Source of the DNA: Parerythrobacter aestuarii
Lineage (GTDB): Bacteria; Pseudomonadota; Alphaproteobacteria; Sphingomonadales; Sphingomonadaceae
NCBI RefSeq assembly: GCF_030140925.1
Contig: NZ_JARBWD010000002.1
Coordinates: forward strand, 1-64,000
Length of the DNA stretch: 64,000 bases
Reading direction: 5' to 3'
This document shows, one piece after another, positions 54,551 to 63,749 of the stretch. Below the pieces are notes generated by a model. It saw nothing but the letters and a program-made list of their open reading frames with translations, was not told the origin of the DNA and did not search any database. Position numbers and translations under genes: made by a program. Numbering within the stretch: the stretch's first letter is position 1; each line of letters begins with the position of its first letter.

Positions 54551-54940
54551 TCACCTGTAACCAGGCGTGATGTAGATCGGGTTCGGGATGCACGGCCGGC
54601 CGTTGATGGCGCTGTCATATGCCGTGCCGTAGGGCGCAATCTGGCCGTTGGTGTAGTAGGTGCTCAGGTAGCCATGCCCGTTGTTGGCATAAAGCGGGCA
54701 GTTGTAGATGCCGCTGTTGTAGTTTCGGACCGTCTCGCGTGTCCGGCGCCGTTCGAAACGACGCAATGCCGCGCGTTTTCGCTCGAGGCATACACTGTCA
54801 TAGCCTGAGAAGTCGCCGTCTCGATCATAGACCGAACATTGCTCGTAATCGCCACTGGTGAGCGATTGGGCCAGGGCCTGTGCAGGCACCATGAAAGCAG
54901 ATGCGGCTATACCTGTGGCGATCACCGGAATCCATTGCAT
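54551..54940 (-). CDS. Small secreted protein of unknown function
   Basis: 129 residues, signal peptide MQWIPVIATGIAASAFMVPAQALA. The mature part contains four cysteines (EQCSVYDRDGDF, DSVCLERKRAALRRF, YNCPLYANNGHG, NGRPCIPNPIY), presumably two disulfides. It has several aromatic/Asn/Gly-rich segments and an Arg-rich helix RRFERRRTRETV. No family was recognised. Only the signal peptide and the cysteine spacing support it. Confidence 0.7.
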   Translation of the reverse strand: MQWIPVIATGIAASAFMVPAQALAQSLTSGDYEQCSVYDRDGDFSGYDSVCLERKRAALRRFERRRTRETVRNYNSGIYNCPLYANNGHGYLSTYYTNGQIAPYGTAYDSAINGRPCIPNPIYITPGYR

Positions 54941-55040
54941 TGAAGTTCTCCCCTTGCCTCGATGGCAAGGGCCTAACTTCGACTGAATGTAACACGCCTG
55001 AATGAGGCTGTTGTCCTAGCGAAAGATTCCTGCCGGGCGG

Positions 55041-57149
55041 TTAGCCGCCGCTCTCCAGTGCCTTGTCTTCGTTCGCCCGTTTGAGGACATAGAGCCGCAT
55101 GGCTTCGATCTGTTCGCGGTCAAACTGCTTGTTCCACGCCACCATGCCGTTCTGCGCCAGCAGGCCGTCATGCACGACCTGTTGCCACAGATCCTTCTTG
55201 CCGAGCGTGGAGCTGTGCCGCAGGTCCGGGTTGAGGCTGCCAGCCACCGCGCTGCTGCCATGGCAGACGCTGCAGCTGTTGGTGTAGAGCTTCTCGCCCA
55301 ACGCGATCTGCTCTGGCGTGCCCTCCGGTGCCGGGGGATCGAGCACCAGCGCAGGCGTGGGCTTGAGCGGCGGCAGTTCACCATCGGCACCCAGCTTGAA
55401 CACCAGCAGGCGACTGACATTGGGTGTGATCCCGCCCCCGAGAGCGCCGGCCGAAACGTCCCAAACACCACCCCAGCCGACCAGAACGGCGACATATTGC
55501 TCACCGTCAATGGCATAGGTCATGGGAGCCGCGAGTACGCCGGTCTGGGTTTCGAACGACCACAGCTGCTGGCCGGTATCGGCAGTATAGGCACGAAACT
55601 CACCGGTCGAGGTGCCCTGGAACACCAGGTTTCCGGCTGTCGCCAGCGTGCCGCCATTGGTAGGGCTGGGCTGGTCGACCTTCCAGCGGATCTCGCCGGC
55701 AACCGGATCGAATGCCACCAGCGCGCCGTTGAGGCTGGCCTTGATTGCTTCGCGCACACCCTTGTCGGCAGGGAAATTGCCGCCGCTCACGTCGAGACCG
55801 AGCTGGAACCCGGTTTCGCCCGGCTCCCAATCCGGATCATGCGCGTAGTACTGCGGGGTATTGTTGGTAGGGATGTACACCAGCCCAGTCTCAGGGCTGT
55901 AGCTCATCGGCGACCAGCTATGCGCGCCGACCGCACCCGGCACGCCGACAAAAGGCTTTCCGGTCAGCTCGTATTTCGCTTCCGGATTGACATCGGGCTT
56001 GCCAGTTTCGGGATCGAGCCCGCTGGCCCAGTTGATCCCTTCGACAAAGGGCTTGCCGGAGATGAACTCGCCACTGGCTGCATCGAGCACGTAGAAGAAG
56101 CCGTTCTTGGGCGCGTGCATCACCACGCGGCGCTCCTTGCCGTCGATCTCCAGATTGGTGACGGTAATCTGCTGGTTGGAATCGAAGTCCCAGCGGTCTT
56201 CCGGCGTCTCCTGGAAGTGCCAGGCATACTCGCCGGTATCCGGTTTCACCGCGACGATTGAGGCGGTGTAGAGGCTGTCGCCTGCGCCATCGGTATTGCG
56301 ATAGGCCGGGTTCCACGGCTCGGCATTGGCAGTGCCGAAATAGACGAGGTCGGTCTCGGGATCATAGGTGATCGAATCCCACACGGTGCCGCCACCGCCC
56401 AGTTTCCACCATTCACCGGTCCAGGTCTCCGCCGCCTTCTCCATGGCTGCGTTCTCGAATCCGTCGGCCGGATTGCCGGGCACGGTATGGAACCGCCATA
56501 ATTCCTCTCCGGTCTGCGCATCGAAGGAAGCAAGATAGCCGCGGGTAAAATACTCCGCCCCGGCCGACCCGATCAGCACCATGCCCTTGGCAATGCGAGG
56601 TGCACCCGTGATCGCCATCTGCGAGCCTTCGGGAATGGTCAGCTTGTCCCACACGACCTGGCCGGTGTCCTGGTCCAGCGCGACCAGGCGGCCGTCGAGT
56701 GTCGCAACGTAAACCTTGTCACCGTAAAGAGCCACGCCGCGGTTAACCGCGTCGCAGCACACCTCAACCAGCTTGCTGCGCGGCACCTCTGGGTCATATT
56801 CCCATTTGAGCGAACCGGTCCTGGCATCGTATGCCTTCACCTTGCTCCAAGCCGTGGTGATGTAGAGCGTGCCGTCGTGCATGAGCGGGGTCGCTTCCTG
56901 CCCGCGCGCGGTATCCAGATCTGCAGACCAGGCGAGGCCCAGTTCACCGACGTTCCCGGCATTGATCTGGTCAAGCGAAGAGAAGCGCTGTTCGGCATAG
57001 TCGCCGCCATAGGTCAGCCACTCTTCACCATTGCCCGCCGCGATCATGGCATCGGTAACGCCCTCCGTGGCGAGCTCCGATCGGGTGGGGCTGTTGTTGC
57101 AGCCAGCCAATGCAAGCACCGCAAGTGCGGCCACGGCAATGCGCTTCAT
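55041..57149 (-). CDS. PQQ-dependent alcohol dehydrogenase with C-terminal cytochrome c domain (quinohemoprotein)
   Basis: 702 residues. The N-terminus is a lipoprotein signal (VLALAGCNNS), so it is probably anchored in the periplasm. The PQQ propeller (about 30-580) includes repeated W-motif strands and a vicinal pair VCCDAVNRG typical of PQQ enzymes. The C-terminal cytochrome has CSVCHG at residues 626-630 with Met in GMVAW as a possible sixth ligand. Such enzymes oxidise alcohols and pass electrons via heme c to the respiratory chain. The PQQ synthesis genes are not in the window. Confidence 0.93.
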   Translation of the reverse strand: MKRIAVAALAVLALAGCNNSPTRSELATEGVTDAMIAAGNGEEWLTYGGDYAEQRFSSLDQINAGNVGELGLAWSADLDTARGQEATPLMHDGTLYITTAWSKVKAYDARTGSLKWEYDPEVPRSKLVEVCCDAVNRGVALYGDKVYVATLDGRLVALDQDTGQVVWDKLTIPEGSQMAITGAPRIAKGMVLIGSAGAEYFTRGYLASFDAQTGEELWRFHTVPGNPADGFENAAMEKAAETWTGEWWKLGGGGTVWDSITYDPETDLVYFGTANAEPWNPAYRNTDGAGDSLYTASIVAVKPDTGEYAWHFQETPEDRWDFDSNQQITVTNLEIDGKERRVVMHAPKNGFFYVLDAASGEFISGKPFVEGINWASGLDPETGKPDVNPEAKYELTGKPFVGVPGAVGAHSWSPMSYSPETGLVYIPTNNTPQYYAHDPDWEPGETGFQLGLDVSGGNFPADKGVREAIKASLNGALVAFDPVAGEIRWKVDQPSPTNGGTLATAGNLVFQGTSTGEFRAYTADTGQQLWSFETQTGVLAAPMTYAIDGEQYVAVLVGWGGVWDVSAGALGGGITPNVSRLLVFKLGADGELPPLKPTPALVLDPPAPEGTPEQIALGEKLYTNSCSVCHGSSAVAGSLNPDLRHSSTLGKKDLWQQVVHDGLLAQNGMVAWNKQFDREQIEAMRLYVLKRANEDKALESGG

Positions 57150-57307
57150 CGATGTCTCTCCCTCGGCGCGATTCTATCAGTCGCGCTTTGCAACCGAACC
57201 TGCCGTGTTCCGAGCGACTTGTCTATTGCTGAAAGCGAACCGCTTTTGCTTGGCGTGCAAGGCTCCGCGCGCTAGCTTCGACCACAAGAAACCCTGGGGG
57301 AGGATCC

Positions 57308-58282
57308 ATGTTCGAATTTCTGTTGGCGCTGCTGGTGCTTGTCATCGTCTTCCTGGCGATGGGCGTGCGCATCGTGCGGCAGGGCTATGTCTACACGCTT
57401 GAGCGGCTGGGCAAGTTCCACAAGGCGGCAGAGCCTGGCTTCCACCTGCTGATCCCGTTCTTCGATCGCGTCGGGCACAAGATCAACATGATGGAGCAGG
57501 TGCTCGATATCCCGGGGCAGGAGATCATCACTGCAGACAACGCCATGGTCGGCACCGACGCGGTGGTGTTCTTCCAGGTCCTGGATGCGGGCAAGGCAGC
57601 TTATGAGGTCTCCAACCTCTACAATGCGATCATGGCGCTCACGACCACCAACCTGCGCACAGTGATGGGCAGCATGGACCTCGACGAGACGCTGTCCAAG
57701 CGTGACGAAATCAACGCCCGCCTGCTCAGCGTGGTCGATCACGCTACCTCGCCCTGGGGGGTCAAGATCACTCGCGTCGAGATCAAGGATATCCGTCCGC
57801 CGGCGGACATCTCCGACGCCATGGCGCGGCAGATGAAAGCCGAGCGCCTGAAGCGCGCGGAGATCCTCGAGGCCGAAGGTGATCGGGCATCGGAAATCCT
57901 TCGCGCAGAAGGTGCCAAGCAAAGCGCTATCCTGCAGGCAGAAGGCCGGCGCGAAGCCGCTTTCCGGGATGCCGAAGCGCGCGAGCGCGAGGCTGAGGCA
58001 GAAGCCAAGGCAACCGAGGTTGTGACCGCTGCGATAGCCGACAGCGGGTCAACGGCCATCAATTACTTCGTGGCACAGAAATACACCGATGCCGTGGCCA
58101 AGTTCGCCACCAGCCCGAACGCCAAGACGATCCTGTTCCCGGTCGAAGCGACCCAGCTGATCGGCACGCTGGGCGGAATCGGCGAACTGGCAAAAGAAGC
58201 GCTTGGGGATGGCAGCGGATCGGGTGGCGGCAATCCGCCTTCCCCGTCGCGACCGAGCGTGCCGCGTAGCAGGGGGGCGTAA
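57308..58282 (+). CDS. SPFH/stomatin-like membrane protein (QmcA-type)
   Basis: 324 residues. An N-terminal anchor (FLLALLVLVIVFLAMGV) is followed by the SPFH core: IVRQGYVYTLERLGKFHKAAEPGFHLLIPFFDRV, then KRDEINARLLSVVDHATSPWGV. A long Glu/Ala-rich coiled coil follows (EGDRASEILRAEGAKQSAIL). These proteins form membrane scaffolds and often pair with NfeD. The start of the NfeD gene overlaps its stop codon by one base. Confidence 0.93.
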   Translation: MFEFLLALLVLVIVFLAMGVRIVRQGYVYTLERLGKFHKAAEPGFHLLIPFFDRVGHKINMMEQVLDIPGQEIITADNAMVGTDAVVFFQVLDAGKAAYEVSNLYNAIMALTTTNLRTVMGSMDLDETLSKRDEINARLLSVVDHATSPWGVKITRVEIKDIRPPADISDAMARQMKAERLKRAEILEAEGDRASEILRAEGAKQSAILQAEGRREAAFRDAEAREREAEAEAKATEVVTAAIADSGSTAINYFVAQKYTDAVAKFATSPNAKTILFPVEATQLIGTLGGIGELAKEALGDGSGSGGGNPPSPSRPSVPRSRGA

Positions 58283-58725
58283 TGGACTGGCTGGAATCGC
58301 TCGAGCCGCATTTCATCTGGCTCGCCATCGGGCTGTTCCTGGGGGCGGCGGAAATCCTCGTCCCGGGTGTGTTCCTGATCTGGTTGGCAGGAGCTGCGCT
58401 CATTACCGGGGCGCTCGCTTTCTTCCTCCCGATCGGCTTGCCTCTGCAGATCGTGATTTTCGCGGTGCTGGCGATTGTTGCGGTGTTCATGGGGCGCAAC
58501 TACCTCAAGGCCCATCCGATCGAGGATGTTGATCCCAAGATGAACCGGAGGGGTGAGCGGCTGGTGGGCGAAACTGCATTGGTGGTGCAAGGCTTCGAAG
58601 GTGGCACCGGACGGATCAAGGTCGGCGACAGTGAATGGCTTGCGCGTGGCACAGACATGGAAGTCGGCGCGCGGGTCCGCATCACCGGGAGCGAAGGGGC
58701 CATTCTGCTGGTGGAGCCTGCCTAG
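58282..58725 (+). CDS. NfeD family protein
   Basis: 147 residues with three hydrophobic segments (FIWLAIGLFLGAAEILVPGVFLIWLAGAALITGALAFF and PLQIVIFAVLAIVAVFM) and a C-terminal OB-fold domain (VGETALVVQGFEGGTGRIKVGDSEWLARG). This is the short NfeD form without the protease domain. It partners the SPFH protein; the pair probably acts in membrane microdomain organisation or quality control. Overlaps the SPFH stop. Confidence 0.92.
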   Translation: MDWLESLEPHFIWLAIGLFLGAAEILVPGVFLIWLAGAALITGALAFFLPIGLPLQIVIFAVLAIVAVFMGRNYLKAHPIEDVDPKMNRRGERLVGETALVVQGFEGGTGRIKVGDSEWLARGTDMEVGARVRITGSEGAILLVEPA

Positions 58726-58734
58726 GGCAAGCGA

Positions 58735-59688
58735 TCAGGCCAGCGCTTCGTTGAAGCGCCCGTGCTTGCGATAGCGCACCATCCAGTCGTCGAGGAACAG
58801 GCCGAGTGGCTTGGGCTCGATGCCTAGCTCCTTGAATCCCTTGGCCTTGGCGCTCACCACATTGCCGGCCTTGAGCATGGCCCACTGGTCGCGCGTCATT
58901 GGCGTCAGCGGCAAAGTGGCAAAGGTGGCACTGGCGAAATCCGGCATCGGGAAGAAGCTGCGCGGGCGGCGCTGCGCCTCGGCGATGCGCTCATGGATTT
59001 CCATCATGTTGAGGACTTCCGGCCCGCCAAGCTCATATGTCTTGCCGCCATATGTGCCGGGATCGGCGAGGGCGATCGCGGCGGCCTCCGCCACGTCGTC
59101 GACATGGACCAGCTGCAGTTCCGCCTTCGGACCAAACACCGGTAGCGCAGGCAGAGCCTGGATCAGGCCGGCGAACATGTTGATGAAGCTATTGTCTTCG
59201 CCAAAGATGATTGACGGTCGCAGGATGGTCGCCTTCGGGAGTGTATCCAGGACCAGTTTCTCTCCCAGTCCTTTGCCCCGCGCATATTCCGTCGCTTCGT
59301 CAGCGTCCTCGCCAAGCTCGGCGCCGATGGCGCTGATGTGCACGAACCGGCTGATGCCTTGCGCTGCCGCCAGTTCGGCAATGCGTCCGGCGGCCTTGCC
59401 CATCAGTTCGACCTGGTCACCTTCGAAAGAGCCGACGAGATTGACGACAGCATCACTCCCTTGCAGGCATGCTTCTACGCTTTCCGCCTTGAGGATATTG
59501 CAGCGCGCGAACTGTAGCTGCCCGAGGTTCGCCAGCGGCTTGAGGGTATAGGCCTTCTCTGGGTGGCGGCTGGCGATACGCAGCCGGGCACCACGCGAAA
59601 GGAGCGCCTGGGCTACATGCCTGCCAAGGAATCCTGAACCACCGAAGACTGTAACGAGCTTGTTGGCGAGCGGGTTGATGGCAGGCAT
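58735..59688 (-). CDS. Complex I NDUFA9 subunit-like NAD(P)-binding protein
   Basis: 317 residues, atypical SDR. The nucleotide-binding motif is LVTVFGGSGFLGRHVAQALLSRG. Further typical segments are NLVGSFEGDQVELMGKAAGRIAELAAAQG, VHISAIGAELGEDADEATEYARGKGLGEKLV and PSIIFGEDNSFINMFAGL. In mitochondria and many alphaproteobacteria, members associate with NADH dehydrogenase or act as quinone-biosynthesis helpers. Converges with the NfeD gene. The last gene before the tRNA. Confidence 0.9.
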   Translation of the reverse strand: MPAINPLANKLVTVFGGSGFLGRHVAQALLSRGARLRIASRHPEKAYTLKPLANLGQLQFARCNILKAESVEACLQGSDAVVNLVGSFEGDQVELMGKAAGRIAELAAAQGISRFVHISAIGAELGEDADEATEYARGKGLGEKLVLDTLPKATILRPSIIFGEDNSFINMFAGLIQALPALPVFGPKAELQLVHVDDVAEAAAIALADPGTYGGKTYELGGPEVLNMMEIHERIAEAQRRPRSFFPMPDFASATFATLPLTPMTRDQWAMLKAGNVVSAKAKGFKELGIEPKPLGLFLDDWMVRYRKHGRFNEALA

Positions 59689-59897
59689 GGATCAGGTCCT
59701 ATGGGTATTTGCGCTTTGCGAAACTGGTCATGGCCATGCCTTAACGTAGCGCGACTCGCAACCGTTCCGACGTAGCGATCTGCCGAGGTTCGATCTGGAG
59801 GTCTGATGCCCCATATTGCCGTTGACATGGCGGGCGACTCTTCGTAGTGGCCCGCCCCTACCCGCGGACCGGACAACGATGACCGGACCCGATGTGT

Positions 59898-59984
59898 GCC
59901 CAGATGGCGGAATTGGTAGACGCACCGTCTTCAGGTGGCGGCGCTCGCAAGGGCGTGGAGGTTCGAGTCCTCTTCTGGGCACCA
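59898..59984 (+). tRNA. tRNA-Leu (anticodon CAG)
   Basis: 87 bases. The acceptor stem GCCCAGA/TCTGGGC pairs fully, followed by A and an encoded CCA. The anticodon stem-loop is CCGTC-TTCAGGT-GGCGG, so the anticodon is CAG. A long variable arm (CGCTCGCAAGGGCG) marks class II (Leu). The T-loop is GGTTCGAGTCC. tRNA 3' ends are common integration sites, and an AlpA gene follows. Confidence 0.95.
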
Positions 59985-60044
59985 TTTATCTTAAAAAATA
60001 TCGTAAAAACAAGAATTTGAGTGGAATGCGCAAATTCAGCCCAC

Positions 60045-60057
60045 CTTCTGGGCCACC
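60045..60057 (+). repeat. Imperfect copy of the tRNA-Leu 3' end (candidate att remnant)
   Basis: CTTCTGGGCCACC resembles the tRNA tail CTTCTGGGCACCA, with 9 contiguous identical bases and one inserted base. It lies 60 bases after the tRNA. It could be a degraded attachment-site half, or chance. Confidence 0.25.
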
Positions 60058-60166
60058 TCGACTCGTGCGCAGGCTTGGTCAGATATGAGCAGCCATGCGC
60101 TCGGCAATTGCGATCCGCACGCTTCCTGATAGCTTATGCGTTCCTCGGGGATTGTCGTTAGCCGGG

Positions 60167-60178
60167 GCATCGCGATGC
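60167..60178. promoter_or_regulatory. Perfect 12-base palindrome upstream of alpA
   Basis: GCATCGCGATGC is self-complementary and lies just ahead of the alpA ribosome binding site. It could be an operator, possibly autoregulatory. Weak evidence. Confidence 0.3.
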
Positions 60179-60200
60179 TCTCTTTCAAGGAGACATCGTG

Positions 60201-60398
60201 ATGAGGATTCTTTCAAAGCGCCAGCTGAAGGAGCTTGTCCTGTATTCACCTCAGCATATTGCGCGCCTGGAAAAGGCCGGCCAATTCCCCAAGCGGGTAC
60301 AGCTTGGCCCTTGCAGGGTGGGATGGGTTGAGGATGAAGTTTTGGATTGGCTTCAGTCACGTCTGGATGGCCGCGAAGCGCCTGTCCGACACTCCTGA
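60201..60398 (+). CDS. AlpA-type small DNA-binding regulator
   Basis: 65 residues: MRILSKRQLKELVLYSPQHIARLEKAGQFPKRVQLGPCRVGWVEDEVLDWLQSRL. This is the AlpA/prophage CP4-57 regulator fold (helix LKELVLYSPQHIARLE, then R.GWVE.EV..W). These proteins act as excisionase-like factors or activators in integrated elements. AAGGAGA lies 7 bases before the ATG; a GTG one codon earlier is an alternative. It is the first gene of the candidate island. Confidence 0.85.
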   Translation: MRILSKRQLKELVLYSPQHIARLEKAGQFPKRVQLGPCRVGWVEDEVLDWLQSRLDGREAPVRHS

Positions 60399-60509
60399 TA
60401 AAGGAGCGGGTGGCCGGGATTGCAAGCCCGGTCACCCAACTTCAGTTCGAAGACAGATCGCGAAGGAGCGTGTATTATTGCACTAAGCACTTAAAATTCG
60501 TCGCCAAAC

Positions 60510-63500
60510 ATGGGAACAAGCAACCAACCAAACAAAAAAGCCGGATATCACCGAAGAATGCTCCTCGACAACAAGACCCACGGCAAGGTTGCAGACGAAC
60601 TTCGCAGGAGTATCGAACCAGAATCGAAGCTCGCGATCCTGACCGGGCTTTTCACCGTGTTTGGCTTTGCCGCCCTGAAGGGCGAGCTTTCCAAGATCGA
60701 AAATCTTAGGCTTCTGCTTGCAGATGGCGAAGCCACCTTGCCGATACGCCTTGCAGGCAATTCAGACGAGATTGGTCTCAAGAACGAGCTAAACCTTCAG
60801 CACATCGCTGCTGAATGTGCGCAGTGGGTCCGGAAGAAAGCTGAAGTGCGCTCTTTGTCTGGCGCTCCAATCCGTCAAAACCTGTTCCACGTCAGCCAAC
60901 CTGACGGAGACGCGGTGGCTATCTCTGGAACGTCCGACCTGACTGCGCCAGGGCTTGGCACAGTGCAGTCCAGTGCCTTTGCCATGAATACCGTTGCGAC
61001 TGATCGCGCCGCTGCCCAACAACTGATCGACTGGTTCGATACAATCTGGAACGATCCTACCGCGATCATTCAGGCGAAAGAGACGCTGCTACAAGCGCTC
61101 GAAAACCTCGCGGCTGATAAGCCTGCGAACCTTCTATATTTCCTTACCCTCTTCACGATCTTTCGAGATTTTCTCGATGACATCGATGAGGACAGCATCA
61201 TCCGGTCGAAGACGGGGATCAAGGACACAATCGTATGGAACAAACTCTACAAGTTCCAACGCGACGGCGTACTCGGTGCGATCGACAAGCTCGAAAAGCA
61301 CAACGGCTGCATCATTGCTGACAGCGTCGGTCTTGGTAAGACATTCGAAGCGCTTGCTATCATCAAGTACTATGAGCTCCGCAATGATCGCGTCCTGGTG
61401 CTCGCGCCAAAGAAGCTTCGCGAAAACTGGACTGTGTACACGATCAACGACAAGCGAAACGTACTCGCGGGCGATCGCTTCAACTTCGACGTACTCAATC
61501 ACACCGACCTCAGCCGTGAGACCGGTAAGTCAGGCGAGATCAATCTCGAAACCTTGAATTGGGGCAATTACGACCTCGTTGTGATCGATGAGTCGCACAA
61601 CTTTAGAAATAACAATCCCAGAGCCGATGGCGTAACCCGTTACCAACGCCTTATGGAAGAGGTGATCCGCAAAGGCGTGAAGACCAAGGTCCTCATGCTT
61701 TCTGCCACTCCCGTCAACAATCGCCTCAATGATCTGAAGAACCAAGTCGCCTTCATCACTGAAGGCCAGGACAAAGCGTTTGCTGAATCCGGAATCGCCA
61801 GCATCGAAGTGACACTTCGGCGGGCGCAGACCCAATTCAACAATTGGCTGAAATTGCCCGAAGCGGAACGCAAGCCTGAGGCTTTGCTGGAAAGCCTAAA
61901 CTTTGGCTACTTCAAGCTTCTCGACCTTCTTACGATCGCTCGCTCGCGACGACATATCGAGAAGTACTATGACATCTCGGAGATCGGCAAGTTCCCTGAA
62001 CGCCTAAAGCCGCAAAACGTCAAAGCTGACATCGACAAGGCTGGTGCGTTCCCGCCCCTCAAAGATATCAATCGCTCTATCAAGAAGCTCTCGCTAGCAG
62101 CCTACGCACCACTCGATTACCTAAGGAGCGACAAGCAGGAAGAATATAGCCGCAAGTACGACCAACAGGTCAAAGGCGGCAAATCCACGCTCAAGCAAGT
62201 CGATCGAGAGCGCAGCCTGATCCACCTGATGCGCGTCAATATGCTCAAGCGCATGGAAAGCTCGATCCATTCCTTCGCTCTCACCACTGAGAAAGTTCAC
62301 GCACAGGTTGAGGCGATGCTGGAGAAGATCGAAGCGCTTGAAAGCGAAGAGATCGAAGAGTTGAGCATCGAGGAAATCGAAGCCGATTCTCCTGAGCTTG
62401 AGGACCTCATGATTGGCCGCAAGGTCAAAGTGCTCATTCAAGACTTGGACCTTGTTCGGCTCAAGCAGGACCTGGAAGCTGACAGGGTCTTGCTAGCCTA
62501 TCTCCTCGAAGAAGCTCGCCAGGTTGAAGCCGACGATGACGCCAAACTGCAAGCCCTGAAAGACACGATCTCAGCCAAGCTCAAAAACCCGATCAACGAT
62601 GGAAACAGGAAGGTAATCGTCTTCACCGCGTTCTCGGACACGGCGGAATACCTCTACTCTCACATTCACGATTGGGCGTTGCAGCAGTTTGGATTGCACA
62701 GTGCGTTGATCACAGGTTCCGGTACCAACAAATGCACGATCAAGGTATTGGGCCGCGACCTGAACTCTCTCCTTACGAACTTCTCACCGATCTCGAAGGA
62801 GCGTGAGAAGGTCGATCCTGATGCGACCGATGAGATCGATATCCTAATCGCCACGGACTGCATTTCCGAAGGTCAGAACCTTCAGGATTGCGACATGCTG
62901 GTGAACTACGACATTCACTGGAACCCAGTGCGGATCATCCAGCGCTTTGGTCGTGTCGATCGCTTGGGCTCTCGCAATGGCGCTATCCAGCTGACCAACT
63001 TCTGGCCGAATATGGAGCTGGACGAGTATATCAATCTGGAAGCTCGCGTGAGCGGACGCATGGTGTTGCTCGATATCTCTGCCACCGGCGAAGAGAACGT
63101 CATCGAGTATGACGAGACCAAGCAGATGAATGATCTCGAATACCGCCGGAAGCAGATGCAGCAGCTTCAGGATGCGGTGATCGACCTTGAGGATATGGAT
63201 GGCAGCGTTTCCATCACCGACATGACGCTGAACGATTTCCGCATGGACCTCTCTAGCTTCATGAAGGACAATCTCGCCACCTTGGAAGGCGCACCTACCG
63301 GCTTTCACGCAGCCATCACCGCTAGCACGCCGGAGGCGGTTCCTGGCGCGATCTTCTGCCTCCGCGACGTGAAGGCTAAAGTGCAGAACGAGGATAGCTA
63401 TGCCCTCGCTCCCTACTATCTCGTCTATGTCTCCGAGACAGGCGAGATCGTCTTTAATCATCTCCAGGCGAAGAAGAGCCTGGACCTCTTCAAGAAGCTC

Positions 63501-63749
63501 GCTGCGACCACGGCTGAGCTCGACGAAGCGGCCATAACTGCGGTCCAGGCCGAAACGAAGAAGGGCCGCGACATGAGCCACTATTGCGAGCTTCGTGACA
63601 AGGCGATCGAGAGCATTGTCGGCAAGACGGAAGAGAAAGGCGTCGAGAGCCTATTCACACGCGGCGGTACGAGCCTCACCAAGGATCATCTCAAAGGGAG
63701 CGATGACTTCGAGGTTGTGAGCTTTCTGATCGTCAAAGCCGCATCATGA
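60510..63749 (+). CDS. SNF2-family helicase with N-terminal PLD-like domain, restriction or defense-associated
   Basis: 1079 residues from the first ATG; an ATG 16 codons in (MLLDNKTHGKVADEL) matches relatives better, but neither has a clear ribosome binding site. The N-terminal part (about 17-165) has a PLD-nuclease-like opening (SKLAILTGLFTVFGFAALKGELSKI) without a visible HKD. The SF2 motor follows: DSVGLGKT (about 270), VIDESHNFRN (about 360), LSATPVNN (about 398), IATDCISEGQNLQDCDMLVN and QRFGRVDRLGS (about 811). A long Glu-rich helix splits the two lobes. It overlaps the DUF4391 gene by four bases. Helicases of this type accompany type III-like restriction operons. Its role here is inferred. 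Confidence 0.88.
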   Translation: MGTSNQPNKKAGYHRRMLLDNKTHGKVADELRRSIEPESKLAILTGLFTVFGFAALKGELSKIENLRLLLADGEATLPIRLAGNSDEIGLKNELNLQHIAAECAQWVRKKAEVRSLSGAPIRQNLFHVSQPDGDAVAISGTSDLTAPGLGTVQSSAFAMNTVATDRAAAQQLIDWFDTIWNDPTAIIQAKETLLQALENLAADKPANLLYFLTLFTIFRDFLDDIDEDSIIRSKTGIKDTIVWNKLYKFQRDGVLGAIDKLEKHNGCIIADSVGLGKTFEALAIIKYYELRNDRVLVLAPKKLRENWTVYTINDKRNVLAGDRFNFDVLNHTDLSRETGKSGEINLETLNWGNYDLVVIDESHNFRNNNPRADGVTRYQRLMEEVIRKGVKTKVLMLSATPVNNRLNDLKNQVAFITEGQDKAFAESGIASIEVTLRRAQTQFNNWLKLPEAERKPEALLESLNFGYFKLLDLLTIARSRRHIEKYYDISEIGKFPERLKPQNVKADIDKAGAFPPLKDINRSIKKLSLAAYAPLDYLRSDKQEEYSRKYDQQVKGGKSTLKQVDRERSLIHLMRVNMLKRMESSIHSFALTTEKVHAQVEAMLEKIEALESEEIEELSIEEIEADSPELEDLMIGRKVKVLIQDLDLVRLKQDLEADRVLLAYLLEEARQVEADDDAKLQALKDTISAKLKNPINDGNRKVIVFTAFSDTAEYLYSHIHDWALQQFGLHSALITGSGTNKCTIKVLGRDLNSLLTNFSPISKEREKVDPDATDEIDILIATDCISEGQNLQDCDMLVNYDIHWNPVRIIQRFGRVDRLGSRNGAIQLTNFWPNMELDEYINLEARVSGRMVLLDISATGEENVIEYDETKQMNDLEYRRKQMQQLQDAVIDLEDMDGSVSITDMTLNDFRMDLSSFMKDNLATLEGAPTGFHAAITASTPEAVPGAIFCLRDVKAKVQNEDSYALAPYYLVYVSETGEIVFNHLQAKKSLDLFKKLAATTAELDEAAITAVQAETKKGRDMSHYCELRDKAIESIVGKTEEKGVESLFTRGGTSLTKDHLKGSDDFEVVSFLIVKAAS

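Noticed and set aside
60079..60435. A 118-codon minus-strand frame across alpA
   Set aside because: It overlaps alpA in antisense, has no recognisable domain, and alpA has a strong ribosome binding site and family match.
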